Assembly (NCBI GenBank): GCA_964570565.1
Contig: CAZMYT010000002.1
Coordinates: forward strand, 248,001-312,000
Source of the DNA: W0P28-013 sp964570565
Lineage (GTDB): Bacteria; Bacteroidota; Bacteroidia; Bacteroidales; Paludibacteraceae
Direction: 5' to 3'
DNA: 64,000 nt
The position numbers and the translations under genes were made by a program. Every line of letters starts with the position of its first letter. Positions within the stretch are counted from its first letter, which is position 1. Under the pieces are notes generated by a model, which was not told where the DNA came from, did no database searches, and saw only the letters and a program-made list of their open reading frames with translations. Positions 42,535 through 51,600 of this stretch are shown in pieces.

Positions 42535-43932
42535 ATGAAAAATAAATATATTGATCTTATTGAACAGGCGTTCGATATTTCTAGTGAAGAATTTACAGTG
42601 AACGATGGTGAATTAAATTGGTTTGGTATTCCGTTAATGGATATTATTAAACAATATGGTACACCTTTAAGAATTAGTTATTTACCAAAAATTGGTCAAA
42701 ATATTCAACGTGCGCGACGTATGTTTAATGTGGCGATGGCAAAAGTTGACTATAATGGTGAATATCAGTACTGTTATTGTACTAAGAGTTCACATTTCTC
42801 TTTTATCATGGAAGAGGTGCTTAAAAATGGGGTAAATATTGAAACATCGTCCGCTTTTGATATCAATATTTTGGAATCTTTGTTTGAAGCGGGTCAATTG
42901 AAACCTGAAACATTTATTCTATGTAATGGATTTAAACGTCCTCAATATGTGGAAAATATCCAAAATTTAATGCGTCTAGGATTCAATAATGTGATTCCTA
43001 TATTGGATAATAAGTTTGAATTGGATCTATTTGAGCCGACTGAGGACTTTAAATTTAACGTAGGCATTCGTATCGCTGCCGAAGAAGAACCGAAGTTCGA
43101 CTTCTATACATCACGTTTAGGTATTCGCTATAACGACATCATTCCTTATTATCAAGAGAAGATTCAGAACAATCCGCATGTGGGATTAAAGATGCTTCAC
43201 TTCTTTATTAATACAGGTATTCGTGATACGGCGTATTATTGGAATGAATTAACAAAGGCAGTGAATTTGTATTGCGAATTAAAGAAAATCTGTCCTGAAC
43301 TCGATTCGTTGAATATTGGTGGTGGTTTTCCAATTCAAGCGCACTTGGATTTTGAATATGATTATGAGTATATGGCCGAAGAAATTATTGCTCAAATCAA
43401 AAATACTTGTTTGAATAATGGTGTGCCTGAGCCAAATGTGTTTACTGAATTTGGTTCTTATACCGTGGGCGAAAGTGGTGCTATGTTGTATTCTATTGTC
43501 AATCAGAAACAACAAAATGATCGTGAGTTGTGGAATATGATTGATAGCTCATTTATGACTACTTTGCCTGATACATGGGCTATTAATCAACGATACGTGT
43601 TGTTAGCTGTCAATAATTGGGATAAAGAATATCAACGTGTACATTTGGGTGGCTTAACCTGCGATAGTGAAGATTTTTATAATGCGGAAGCGCATTCAAA
43701 TGCGGTGTTTATGCCTAAAATGCAACCGGGCGAAGAACAAGAACAATATGTTGGGTTCTTTCACATGGGAGCTTACCAAGAGTCGCTTGGTGGATACGGA
43801 GGCATTCAACACTGTTTGATTCCTGGTCCAAAACTAGTTGTAATCGACCGCGATGAGGATGGTGAGTATACCACCAAGTTGTTTGCTAAGGAACAAAGTT
43901 ATAAGTCGATGTTGAAAATTTTAGGCTATTAA
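42535..43932 (+). CDS. speA: arginine decarboxylase (fold III, short flavobacterial type)
   Basis: 465 aa. PLP lysine region YCYCTKSSHFSF, NIETSSAFDINI, RIAAEEEPKFDFYTSRLGI, the glycine-rich phosphate loop SLNIGGGFPI and LGGLTCDSEDFYN near the C-terminal active site. The whole length follows the ~463-aa Bacteroidota arginine decarboxylases, related to DAP decarboxylase and shorter than E. coli SpeA. It makes agmatine for polyamine synthesis. Monocistronic; its leader carries two tandem hairpins. Confidence 0.85.
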   Translation: MKNKYIDLIEQAFDISSEEFTVNDGELNWFGIPLMDIIKQYGTPLRISYLPKIGQNIQRARRMFNVAMAKVDYNGEYQYCYCTKSSHFSFIMEEVLKNGVNIETSSAFDINILESLFEAGQLKPETFILCNGFKRPQYVENIQNLMRLGFNNVIPILDNKFELDLFEPTEDFKFNVGIRIAAEEEPKFDFYTSRLGIRYNDIIPYYQEKIQNNPHVGLKMLHFFINTGIRDTAYYWNELTKAVNLYCELKKICPELDSLNIGGGFPIQAHLDFEYDYEYMAEEIIAQIKNTCLNNGVPEPNVFTEFGSYTVGESGAMLYSIVNQKQQNDRELWNMIDSSFMTTLPDTWAINQRYVLLAVNNWDKEYQRVHLGGLTCDSEDFYNAEAHSNAVFMPKMQPGEEQEQYVGFFHMGAYQESLGGYGGIQHCLIPGPKLVVIDRDEDGEYTTKLFAKEQSYKSMLKILGY

Positions 43933-43944
43933 TTTCTTTAACTA

Positions 43945-43985
43945 TAAAAAAGGTTTCCATCAATAATGGAAACCTTTTTTGTTTA
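43945..43985. terminator. bidirectional terminator between speA and the ABC exporter gene
   Basis: AAAAAGGTTTCCAT and ATGGAAACCTTTTT pair around CAATA, with A and T runs on both sides. Confidence 0.88.
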
Positions 43986-43988
43986 TTA

Positions 43989-45641
43989 TTACAGTTGAAT
44001 AACTTTATCGCACACATCTAGAACTGCCGTTCTATGTGTGACAAATATATTTATTTTGTTGGTATTGTAGGAGGCTATGTTGTGAATCAATTGAGCTTCG
44101 GTTGCCTCGTCGAGTGCCGATGATATTTCATCAAATAGAAAGACACTGCCAGCATGCAAAAGTGATCGAGCGATAGCAATGCGTTGTGCTTGACCTTCCG
44201 ACAAACCTCCTCCAAATTCGTTTAAATGAGTATCAAGTCCTGCGGGCAAATCAAATACGAAATCGGCTACGGCGGTATGCAGCGCCGTTATTAATTGTGC
44301 ATCTGTTGCTTGTTCGTTTCCAATTAAAAGATTATCTCGAATAGTACCCGAAAATAGCGCATTCCCTTGAGGTACATATACAAAATTACACCGTGTTTGG
44401 CAACTAATCTCAATGCTTGATCCATGTTGTGTACGCATAACAATGTTACCTTCGGCTGGTTTAATAAATCCCAAAAGCAGTCTTAATATCGTGGTTTTTC
44501 CTGATCCAGTTGGTCCTACGATAGCCGCGGTGTTTCCCGTATGTAGTTTCAAATTGAAATTTTCAATTACGTTTTGCTGTTCTTTATAGCCAAATGTAAC
44601 ATGATTCATTTCTAGTGTAATATCTCCTGTGACATGTTCCTGTGTTAAGCAACTTTCATGTTCTAATGCTTCTAGTTCCATGATGCGTTCCACAGCTGAA
44701 ATGGTAGAAATAAGTGTAGGAGCCACTCTTATTAATTGAGCAACAGGTTGTTGTATTTTATTCACTAATTGTAAAAATGCGGTCACGGTACCAAACGAAA
44801 TGCTACGGTGATATAGTTTGTAGGCGCCCCAGAAGAAAGCGAGCAGATAACCTCCACTAAATCCTAAATGAGCGATATTGCGTAGTAGTAAACTCAATTT
44901 TGTTTTTTTGAGAATAGTTTCACGTAAACTAGCTTGTAGTAACTCGAGTTGATGAACTTGGTTACTTACCATTCCGTAGCTTTTTATAATCGTTCCGTGT
45001 TGAATGGATTCTTGTATGTGCGATTGTATTTGGCTGTTATTGGTTTTTATGTCCACATTATAATTGTGCATTTTTTCTAAATATAAACGGTTGAATAAAA
45101 AGAAAAAGGGAACAATGCCGACGACTAATAATGCTAAAACTGGATCGAGTACAAATAAAAAAGCGACGCCCAAAATAAGCTGAGTGATGGTGATGATGAG
45201 CAATGGTAAAGTGCTTGTAAGTAGTGTTACAATTTCACTAATATCCTGTTGTAAACGCATCAGTACATCGCCCGAATGGAATTGTTCTAGTTCGTTCCAA
45301 CGGCTTTTGAGTATACGATGAAAAAGGCTGCGTCGTAGATGATTATTCACGTCTACATTCAAATTGGCAGAAATCCAGTTGTCGAGACCTTTGAAGAGTA
45401 GTTGCAAAACTAAAATGGCGCCAACGAGACTCGCTGTAAACCAAAAATCGGCATCACGTGCACCAGTGGCAACGTCGATGAGTAATTTTGATGCCCAGAT
45501 AAATGCCAATCCTGCTACAATGTCCAGTAAACCAATCACGGTATAGCCACCAATCGATTTTTTATAGGGGCTGCCGGTATTCCAAGTCCATTTTAAAATG
45601 GCGCGTATCCGTTTCCAATTCATTTTAGACGTTTTGTTCAT
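43989..45641 (-). CDS. ABC exporter (membrane and ATPase domains fused) of the peptide cluster
   Basis: 550 aa. Six membrane helices cover about 25-305, then an ATPase with Walker A GPTGSGKTT, signature LSEGQAQRIAIARS, Walker B VFLFDEISSALDE and H-loop VTHRTAV. There is no N-terminal C39 peptidase domain, so leader removal would need another enzyme; an S24/S26-type peptidase is encoded three genes upstream. Last gene of the cluster, overlapping the previous gene by four bases. Export of the modified 51-aa peptide is the likely job; this is inferred from position. Confidence 0.85.
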   Translation of the reverse strand: MNKTSKMNWKRIRAILKWTWNTGSPYKKSIGGYTVIGLLDIVAGLAFIWASKLLIDVATGARDADFWFTASLVGAILVLQLLFKGLDNWISANLNVDVNNHLRRSLFHRILKSRWNELEQFHSGDVLMRLQQDISEIVTLLTSTLPLLIITITQLILGVAFLFVLDPVLALLVVGIVPFFFLFNRLYLEKMHNYNVDIKTNNSQIQSHIQESIQHGTIIKSYGMVSNQVHQLELLQASLRETILKKTKLSLLLRNIAHLGFSGGYLLAFFWGAYKLYHRSISFGTVTAFLQLVNKIQQPVAQLIRVAPTLISTISAVERIMELEALEHESCLTQEHVTGDITLEMNHVTFGYKEQQNVIENFNLKLHTGNTAAIVGPTGSGKTTILRLLLGFIKPAEGNIVMRTQHGSSIEISCQTRCNFVYVPQGNALFSGTIRDNLLIGNEQATDAQLITALHTAVADFVFDLPAGLDTHLNEFGGGLSEGQAQRIAIARSLLHAGSVFLFDEISSALDEATEAQLIHNIASYNTNKINIFVTHRTAVLDVCDKVIQL

Positions 45642-46783
45642 GGCGTTTTCCGAATAAAGTGTTTCACGTATTTACAAATTCTAAAACCAACCGTTTCTTT
45701 TAATTTTAAGTAAGTATAAAATGGGCTAACATGCACAATTTCAAAACTTTCCTCTATTTGTTTTTTTGTTTTGTACCAACGCAATAACCATTTTTCTGTT
45801 GGCTTTATTTCTTCTGGTTTTACCTCTTTGAATGCTCCAAAATTTCCCTCTGTCAGCACACGTTTTAATACCCACCGATAGGCATTATTAGTTCGTATGG
45901 TATTCGGGAACCAAGTTTTATTGGCTCCTAAATGTACCACTGCAATAGTGGAAAGTGCTGCTGCAAATCGTGTTAGTTTCAGTGATTTTAAGCAATTGTT
46001 TAATAGTTTGAAATCTATTTCTGTGTGGTACTTTTTACAAAACATCATCCAGTCGCATACGTGCCGTAAGCCTACACCTTCGCCAAAATGAAAGTGTCCA
46101 AATGGATGTACAATTAATAAGAGAGCGTGCAAAGTTGGTGATGGAACTGTTATTTGATGGTTGTTTATCAGAATGGTACTAGTTGGCAGAGCGGCTAACT
46201 GCCTAAAGCATTTTTCGCCATTAAAAATTTCCGTTTCGGTCCATAAATAATGGTTTTCCACTTTCACGTTATTGACAAGGAATGCACTATGTTTTTCATA
46301 GTTACAGCCATAAAGTGGTGCATTTAGCTCTTGGCGAATTTGCTCAATAGCTTCGGATTGTTGTCCTACAAATAAATCGATATCTCCACTTTGTCGCTGG
46401 GCTGGTTTTGGATAACATGCTGTTACATAGTGTCCTTTTATTAATTCAGCATGAATTCCGTGTTTCTGATAGAGTTCATAAAGTTCTATCAAGGTTTCTG
46501 ATAAGTGCTCGTAATGAGCCTCGATGCGTGCGGTTTGGGTGAACCATTTTAACAGCAATGGTTTTGGTGGCTTTTGGTTTGCGGGAAGGCTTTCGATGCT
46601 GTCGAATGTGATACCGATTACGGTTTGCTCGAACGCTAGTTGATACAACTGCTCCCAATCTGTTTCAGATAGTGAGTAGAACAACGCCGCGTCAATCGGT
46701 GTGCCGTTTAAACTATTGGCCATTAATGCCAATAAACGTTGTTGGTTGATATTTACTGGTAAGGACTTCAATGCATTAGTCAA
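45638..46783 (-). CDS. nucleotidyltransferase-family protein (PF14907-like)
   Basis: 381 aa. An N-terminal helical region is followed by ELIKGHYVTACYPKPAQRQS and GDIDLFVG, the KG and DxD pattern of the uncharacterised nucleotidyltransferase family (NTP_transf_5). H-rich segments (HPFGHFHFGEGVGLRHVCDW) come next. Such proteins are often found beside PqqD-like and HPr-kinase-like genes. It could adenylylate or otherwise nucleotidylate the peptide, but no reaction is established. It overlaps both neighbours (4 and 8 bases), which supports one translational unit. Confidence 0.72.
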   Translation of the reverse strand: MTNALKSLPVNINQQRLLALMANSLNGTPIDAALFYSLSETDWEQLYQLAFEQTVIGITFDSIESLPANQKPPKPLLLKWFTQTARIEAHYEHLSETLIELYELYQKHGIHAELIKGHYVTACYPKPAQRQSGDIDLFVGQQSEAIEQIRQELNAPLYGCNYEKHSAFLVNNVKVENHYLWTETEIFNGEKCFRQLAALPTSTILINNHQITVPSPTLHALLLIVHPFGHFHFGEGVGLRHVCDWMMFCKKYHTEIDFKLLNNCLKSLKLTRFAAALSTIAVVHLGANKTWFPNTIRTNNAYRWVLKRVLTEGNFGAFKEVKPEEIKPTEKWLLRWYKTKKQIEESFEIVHVSPFYTYLKLKETVGFRICKYVKHFIRKTP

Positions 46784-47045
46784 TGAAATGGTGTTCTGTC
46801 AAATGTTGTATAAATGTGTCAGCATCTGCTTGTGCTACGGTTTCATCTACTTCATATTCATCTAGCAATAGTTGAACTATGGTTTTTCTATCAAACGATT
46901 CCATTGGCTCCAACTGCTTCCAAAGCCAAGCGGCCGATTGGTTGAGTGTAATGATTTGCGTAAAATCGACCGATGTCGCTTGGTTATTCATGACCACAAA
47001 TTCTTCTCCAATTTGTTTGAGTTGATATGTCTTTTTTAGTTTCAT
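46776..47045 (-). CDS. PqqD-like peptide recognition protein (RRE)
   Basis: 89 aa. QIGEEFVVMNNQATSVDFTQ, then LNQSAAWLWKQLE and QLLLDEYEVDETVAQADADT, follows the PqqD fold: a three-stranded sheet and three helices. PqqD-type proteins bind leader peptides and deliver them to modifying enzymes. Here the likely partner is the 51-aa peptide encoded at 48511-48666. It overlaps the genes on both sides by a few bases. Confidence 0.85.
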   Translation of the reverse strand: MKLKKTYQLKQIGEEFVVMNNQATSVDFTQIITLNQSAAWLWKQLEPMESFDRKTIVQLLLDEYEVDETVAQADADTFIQHLTEHHFID

Positions 47046-47521
47046 AGATGTATTCTCTTTTTGATTCGTTTGAAAAAACGTTTTATGCTAGTGTATATTT
47101 TTGAACAAGTTGTGCGATTTCGTTTTGTAACAAGTGCCCAAAAGGCAAACCAATTCCAAGTGAGCGAACCATAATTTACGACTTCCCCATTTGGGCTTAT
47201 TTTGCTCGAAATATATCCAACGATATCATCTGGTGTGATTATTTCTTGTGAGTTATTGTTGTCGCCCATTAGCGTTATTGTTTTTGAAATAGCCACTATA
47301 CGATGCATGACGTAATTTTTGTTAGGCAATTGGGCTACCACTATCATACCTTTTTTGAACTTGTCACTCGGTAATGGCTCAAGAACCACTTTGTCACAAT
47401 TGTCTATCAAAAATGGAGCCATACTTTCACCTTTGGTCGTAATAGTTACTGTTTTACCGCCGGCTAGCAAGTGTTCTATTTCGCCAAACAAGAGCGCATT
47501 ATCTATTGTTCTGGTGTCCAT
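47042..47521 (-). CDS. S24/S26-type signal-peptidase-like protease with Ser-His pair
   Basis: 159 aa. TTKGESMAPFL supplies the nucleophile (S33), and YVMHRIVAI places a histidine (H73) where bacterial signal peptidase I has lysine. This is the SipW/ER-type form. LMGDNNNSQE is the third family box. A hydrophobic stretch near 119-131 (WNWFAFWALV) and a very basic C-terminus (KRFFKRIKKR) suggest membrane attachment at the end, not the start. It differs clearly from the LepB at 52865. Cleavage of the peptide's leader is the obvious proposal. Confidence 0.75.
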   Translation of the reverse strand: MDTRTIDNALLFGEIEHLLAGGKTVTITTKGESMAPFLIDNCDKVVLEPLPSDKFKKGMIVVAQLPNKNYVMHRIVAISKTITLMGDNNNSQEIITPDDIVGYISSKISPNGEVVNYGSLTWNWFAFWALVTKRNRTTCSKIYTSIKRFFKRIKKRIHL

Positions 47522-47524
47522 TCG

Positions 47525-48391
47525 CTATTCTTTTTTTAAAGTTTCTGCCGCCATCTCTGCCGCTGCCTTATTAGGTAAACAATGTAACGTAAACACAGGT
47601 AAGTCAACAATTAACTCTGCGATTAAATCATATACTTTATTGTAATCGGAAGTTTCCCAGTGCATTACCGAACATGAGGGCAGTACGGCTGCTAAAGCTT
47701 TGACGGGAGTTAATGGCTCAATTTTATTTTGTGAAGATTGTTCCAATCTGATAATGCTACGAAGCGGGAAGTTGTTCTGACGAAAACAGGTCATTTTACC
47801 ACTCCAGGGTGTTCCGTAAACCCGATGATTTTTTGGTTCTATACGAACGGCTGGATTATCATCGTTAATCATAGTAGAGTTTTGAATATAGTTTATCCAC
47901 AAGGCGGCGTGCGTGCTTTTTCCTGTTCCACTTTTTCCTAAAAAGATCGCCGCTTGGCCATTGTGCTCAACCGCCGAAGCATGAAACAATAACACGTTAT
48001 GATGAATGGCACCAAAGGCAAAAGCTACCATCAACATATTGTTGAGCACAAAGCAATTTTCAAAAGAAGTTTTGATATTCGTTTTGCACAACAAGCATTT
48101 AGCATTGGTTTCTAGTAAGTATGTGTGCGCCGTGTTTACGTCGAAAAATTCTATGATGTAGCTGCTGTCTGCGCCCTTAAGAAATCGATAATGCATGTAA
48201 TCGCTTTCAAATGCATGAATTTCTTTACCGTGTATGCTTACATCAGAACCCAATAACAACGTGATGTCAGCTAAAGGTGCTGCAGTTACACGAAAGGGAA
48301 TGTAATTTGGGAGCGCTTCTTCAAACAACGAGTCTGCAAGAATGGCTAGTGTGATATTGGCAATGTTATAGTAAGAATAGGTCATGCGCAT
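47525..48391 (-). CDS. HPr-kinase-like P-loop protein
   Basis: 288 aa (an ATG two codons downstream at 48385 is also possible). The N-terminal half has no clear fold. FHASAVEHNGQAAIFLGKSG starts the kinase part, with Walker A GKSGTGKST near residue 150, NDDNPAVRI and YGTPWSGK. This is the HprK-like domain seen in peptide and polysaccharide clusters. It lacks the long N-terminal regulatory domain of true HPr kinase. Related kinases phosphorylate a C-terminal serine of some lasso peptides. Here a phosphate or nucleotide transfer to the 51-aa peptide is conceivable. It has its own -7 box. Confidence 0.78.
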   Translation of the reverse strand: MRMTYSYYNIANITLAILADSLFEEALPNYIPFRVTAAPLADITLLLGSDVSIHGKEIHAFESDYMHYRFLKGADSSYIIEFFDVNTAHTYLLETNAKCLLCKTNIKTSFENCFVLNNMLMVAFAFGAIHHNVLLFHASAVEHNGQAAIFLGKSGTGKSTHAALWINYIQNSTMINDDNPAVRIEPKNHRVYGTPWSGKMTCFRQNNFPLRSIIRLEQSSQNKIEPLTPVKALAAVLPSCSVMHWETSDYNKVYDLIAELIVDLPVFTLHCLPNKAAAEMAAETLKKE

Positions 48392-48408
48392 AATGCATAA
48401 GAATGATT

Positions 48409-48416
48409 CAAAGATA
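48409..48416 (-). promoter_or_regulatory. -7 element before the HPr-kinase-like gene
   Basis: The minus strand reads TATCTTTG, 18 bases before the ATG at 48391. No convincing -33 box is present. It would let the modification and export genes be transcribed apart from the peptide gene. Confidence 0.45.
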
Positions 48417-48456
48417 CAAAAAAATCATAATTGTATGCTATTGTATCTTGTCTTAT

Positions 48457-48498
48457 TAAAAAAACAGCTAGCATACATAGCAGCTAGCTGTTTTTTTT
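48457..48498 (-). terminator. terminator between the 51-aa peptide gene and the modification genes
   Basis: A 12-bp perfect stem (AAAACAGCTAGC with GCTAGCTGTTTT, ten-base loop) with T runs on both strands. It lies 17 bases after the peptide stop and before the kinase promoter. Confidence 0.8.
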
Positions 48499-48510
48499 AT
48501 CGTCGTTATG

Positions 48511-48666
48511 TCACACTAAATTGATAGGCGGATTAAATTCATCTCCTTGTACCATTGTAAAATCGGGATGTGGCGGTGCTCCTCCTCCAAATGGTGACGC
48601 TGCTATGACCTCTTCTAATTGAAGCGTTATCATGTCTATTTGAGGTTTTTGATATGTCTTTTTCAT
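48511..48666 (-). CDS. 51-aa candidate precursor peptide
   Basis: ATG at 48666, TGA at 48513-48511. The N-terminus MKKTYQKPQIDMITLQLEEV has the MKKxYxxPxI-plus-acidic-helix look of Bacteroidales natural-product leaders. It is followed by IAASPFGGGAPPHP and a short C-terminal part ending NPPINLV. There are no cysteines; Ser24, Thr37 and the acids are the possible sites of change. A break after AAS or the GGG is the likely leader/core border. It begins 25 bases after the stop of the 1323-aa T9SS gene and is followed by a terminator, then the kinase-peptidase-PqqD-transferase-exporter genes. No sequence homology could be tested here. Confidence 0.65.
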   Translation of the reverse strand: MKKTYQKPQIDMITLQLEEVIAASPFGGGAPPHPDFTMVQGDEFNPPINLV

Positions 48667-48691
48667 AGCTGTATTATTAATAGTGTGAACG

Positions 48692-51600
48692 TTATTTTAT
48701 AATCTTAATACTTTCAGTAGCCGTTTTTATCAGATACATACCTGCTACTGCGATTGGTTCTCGTATAGCAGCTCCAGTAGAAGTGCCAGTCAATATCAAT
48801 CTTCCCACAGCATCGTATATGCGATAATTTTCTCCAGTAGGTATTCCCTCAATCACAATAGCATCTACATCTGTATACACACGTAAGCCACTTTCTACGG
48901 TGTTGATATTGGTAATCGTGTAATTTATGCCAACTCTCAAACCAAACGTTTGATTGTATTCGTAACCGCTTTTATTGAATGTGTAATTTCCTTCGTTCAA
49001 GTTCCAAATATCCAATCCGTTTTCGGTTAAATACACCACTTCATTTGTTTTATTGGCTAATCCGATGGTATAAGTTCCTGCAGTAGGGAAGAGGAGTCGC
49101 AGAGCGACTTGTGCTTGATTATTTTGTATTTTAGTGTGGCAAACAGCTAAATTATAATCTAATTCCCTCAAAAATACTTGTGGAGCCGATGGCTCTATAC
49201 CCATTTTTAATACATCTTTTCCAATTTCATAAGCGGTACTAGCGTCTTCTGCAAGTGTTAAGTACGCTCTATCACGTTCTTGTGTACCTACTTTTTCAAA
49301 ACGTATTTCTAGTGGCTGTTCAGTTGGCATTTCCACACTTCTTAATGTGGCACTGTTAGCATTTGCTGTAAAATGGAGCGTACCGTTTCCTGCCGCCTGA
49401 TAAAAGAAGGTTGTGAATGGCGCAAAGCGTGTGGTGGTAGTAAATGCTTTTGTTTCGTAAACATTAGCTCCTTTGAGTACTTGTACATATCCGTTAGCAC
49501 CGAAAGTGCCATTTCGCATGAGCGGTTGTGCAAGGAAATTCCAACCCGCATGTTTGGCATCGAGTGCACTATTATACCCATAGAGATTTTGTGAGTTGTC
49601 GTCGCTTAAAACAATGGTTGGTGTTTTGGCTTTTGCTCTAATTTTAAATACGTTATTTTTCACTGCCATCATGTAGGCTTTTCCTGCTACTAAATCGGAA
49701 GTCACTCTTTGCCAAGCGTTTTCTGGGCAATCCGCATTTCCGACATATCCAGTATTGGCACGTGTTTGTCCGAACCATTCGTAAATGACCATGTCATAGC
49801 CTTGTGTTATTTTCTTGTTGGTAGCGGCATTCAAAATACCTCCATCCAAAGCGACATCGAATGGTGCTGTGAAACCGTAGTACTTGGCTTGTACCAAATT
49901 AATATTGACATATCGATCTAAGTAAATAGCACCTGCAGTGATGGTAGCACCAGCTTGACCAACTAATATGGCTTCCGATTCCGTAGAAGTGCGTAAAATA
50001 AAATCACCCGAAATGAACAGTGTTTTGGCATTTGGTAAGGTTAATTTACCTGTTTTGCCAATTGCAAAATTACCGGTTATAGTTCGGTTCGCATCCAATT
50101 GTAGTTCAATTTCTTTACTGAGGGTAATGTTCTCAGTTGTATTTTTTAATAGTACAATTGTAGCACCCGTTGTAGCTGTGTCAATAGCTCCTTGTAGTGT
50201 TTGAAAATAATCGTCTTCAATTCTTGCTACTGAACTCACAATGGTCAAATGTAATGTAATTGTTTTATCACATCCATACGCATTGTTTACTACGTGGGTA
50301 TAATCGCCTGATACTGTATAAGTACTTCCGTACCAAGTATAAGAGCCCACAGCCACAACTGTGGTATCTGCCGTTGTAGGATAAATGGTAAGATGCAATG
50401 TTACTACACTATCACCGCCTAATTTATTGACGAATAAGTGAGTCGGTGCAGTCGTTGGAGTTTCGTTATAGGTTACACCGTACCATGTAAAACTATCGCA
50501 AGCCACGGCTGTTGTATCACCTGTATTCATGTTGGTCGTAGTGAAATGAGCTACGAGTTGGCGAGCTTTAGTGGCGGTGAAGCCATAATTGACGTTAGTG
50601 GATACTGTATATGCACCATCTGTCCATTTTGAGAATGTTCTATTGGCAGAATTTGTTGCTGTGAGTGTAACACTGCTGGCATGTGTGTAATTGCCACTTC
50701 CTGTAAGATAACTTTCTAATCCTACTGGGTTTGTGCTAAGAGCTATGTCGTACGTAGCAACTGCGAAATTAGCCACCAACGTTTGTGCTTGATCCATAAT
50801 AATGCGGCGTGGATTATCGGTATTACCATCACTCCAAGCTGTAAACATGTAGCCAGGTTTAGGCGTAGCTGTGAGTGAAATTTCGGAACCTGCTGGATAA
50901 TTTCCATCTTCTTCAATATTTGGTGCCAATCCTAAAAAGGCTTCATCATAGTTTCCACCATAAAATCCAGCCCAGCCTCTAGTATCTTTACCTTCTAAAT
51001 AGAATTTTACTTTGCGTACGCCTGTACCATAATTTTTACATACGGCGCTGTAATAGCTCCAGTTCCAGTCATCGAAATTATTTGTCTTATTCACGATGTT
51101 TTGCGTAAATAATACATTGTTGTTAGCATCCAACAATACCATATCTACTTTGAATCGTGCGCCCCATCCATGAGCGATATAGATTCCACCCATTAGTGTG
51201 GGTTGAGCATCCAATTCTTCTTCGGTATAACCTTTTGCGACTAAATCAACTATTTGGTAGGCCCAACCTATGGTGTGACTTGTCACAAGGAACTTAGCTC
51301 CAGCATAAGCGTAACTTACATTGACATCTACTTTGATTGTCGAACCGCTTTGATTATTATTCCACCCAGTAAAGTCATTTTCAAAGCCGTTGTTTGATAG
51401 TAAATTTTCGGCGGTAAATCCTACAGAACCCCATGCCGCGTTATTGGGGCTATATGCTAATGGGAATTCTGTTGGTGGAAATTCGTTGAATTTAAGTTTT
51501 AAATTGTTGAGTCCACTTTCTTTAAAATAACCATGAAATGGCAAGACTACACAATTAGCCGTTTTTACAAATTGGTTACCGCCAGGATTTAGTGTGTTCA

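Noticed and set aside
43989..48391. Lasso-peptide cluster
   Set aside because: PqqD-like, kinase and exporter genes fit, but no asparagine-synthetase-like cyclase or transglutaminase-like protease is present anywhere in the window.
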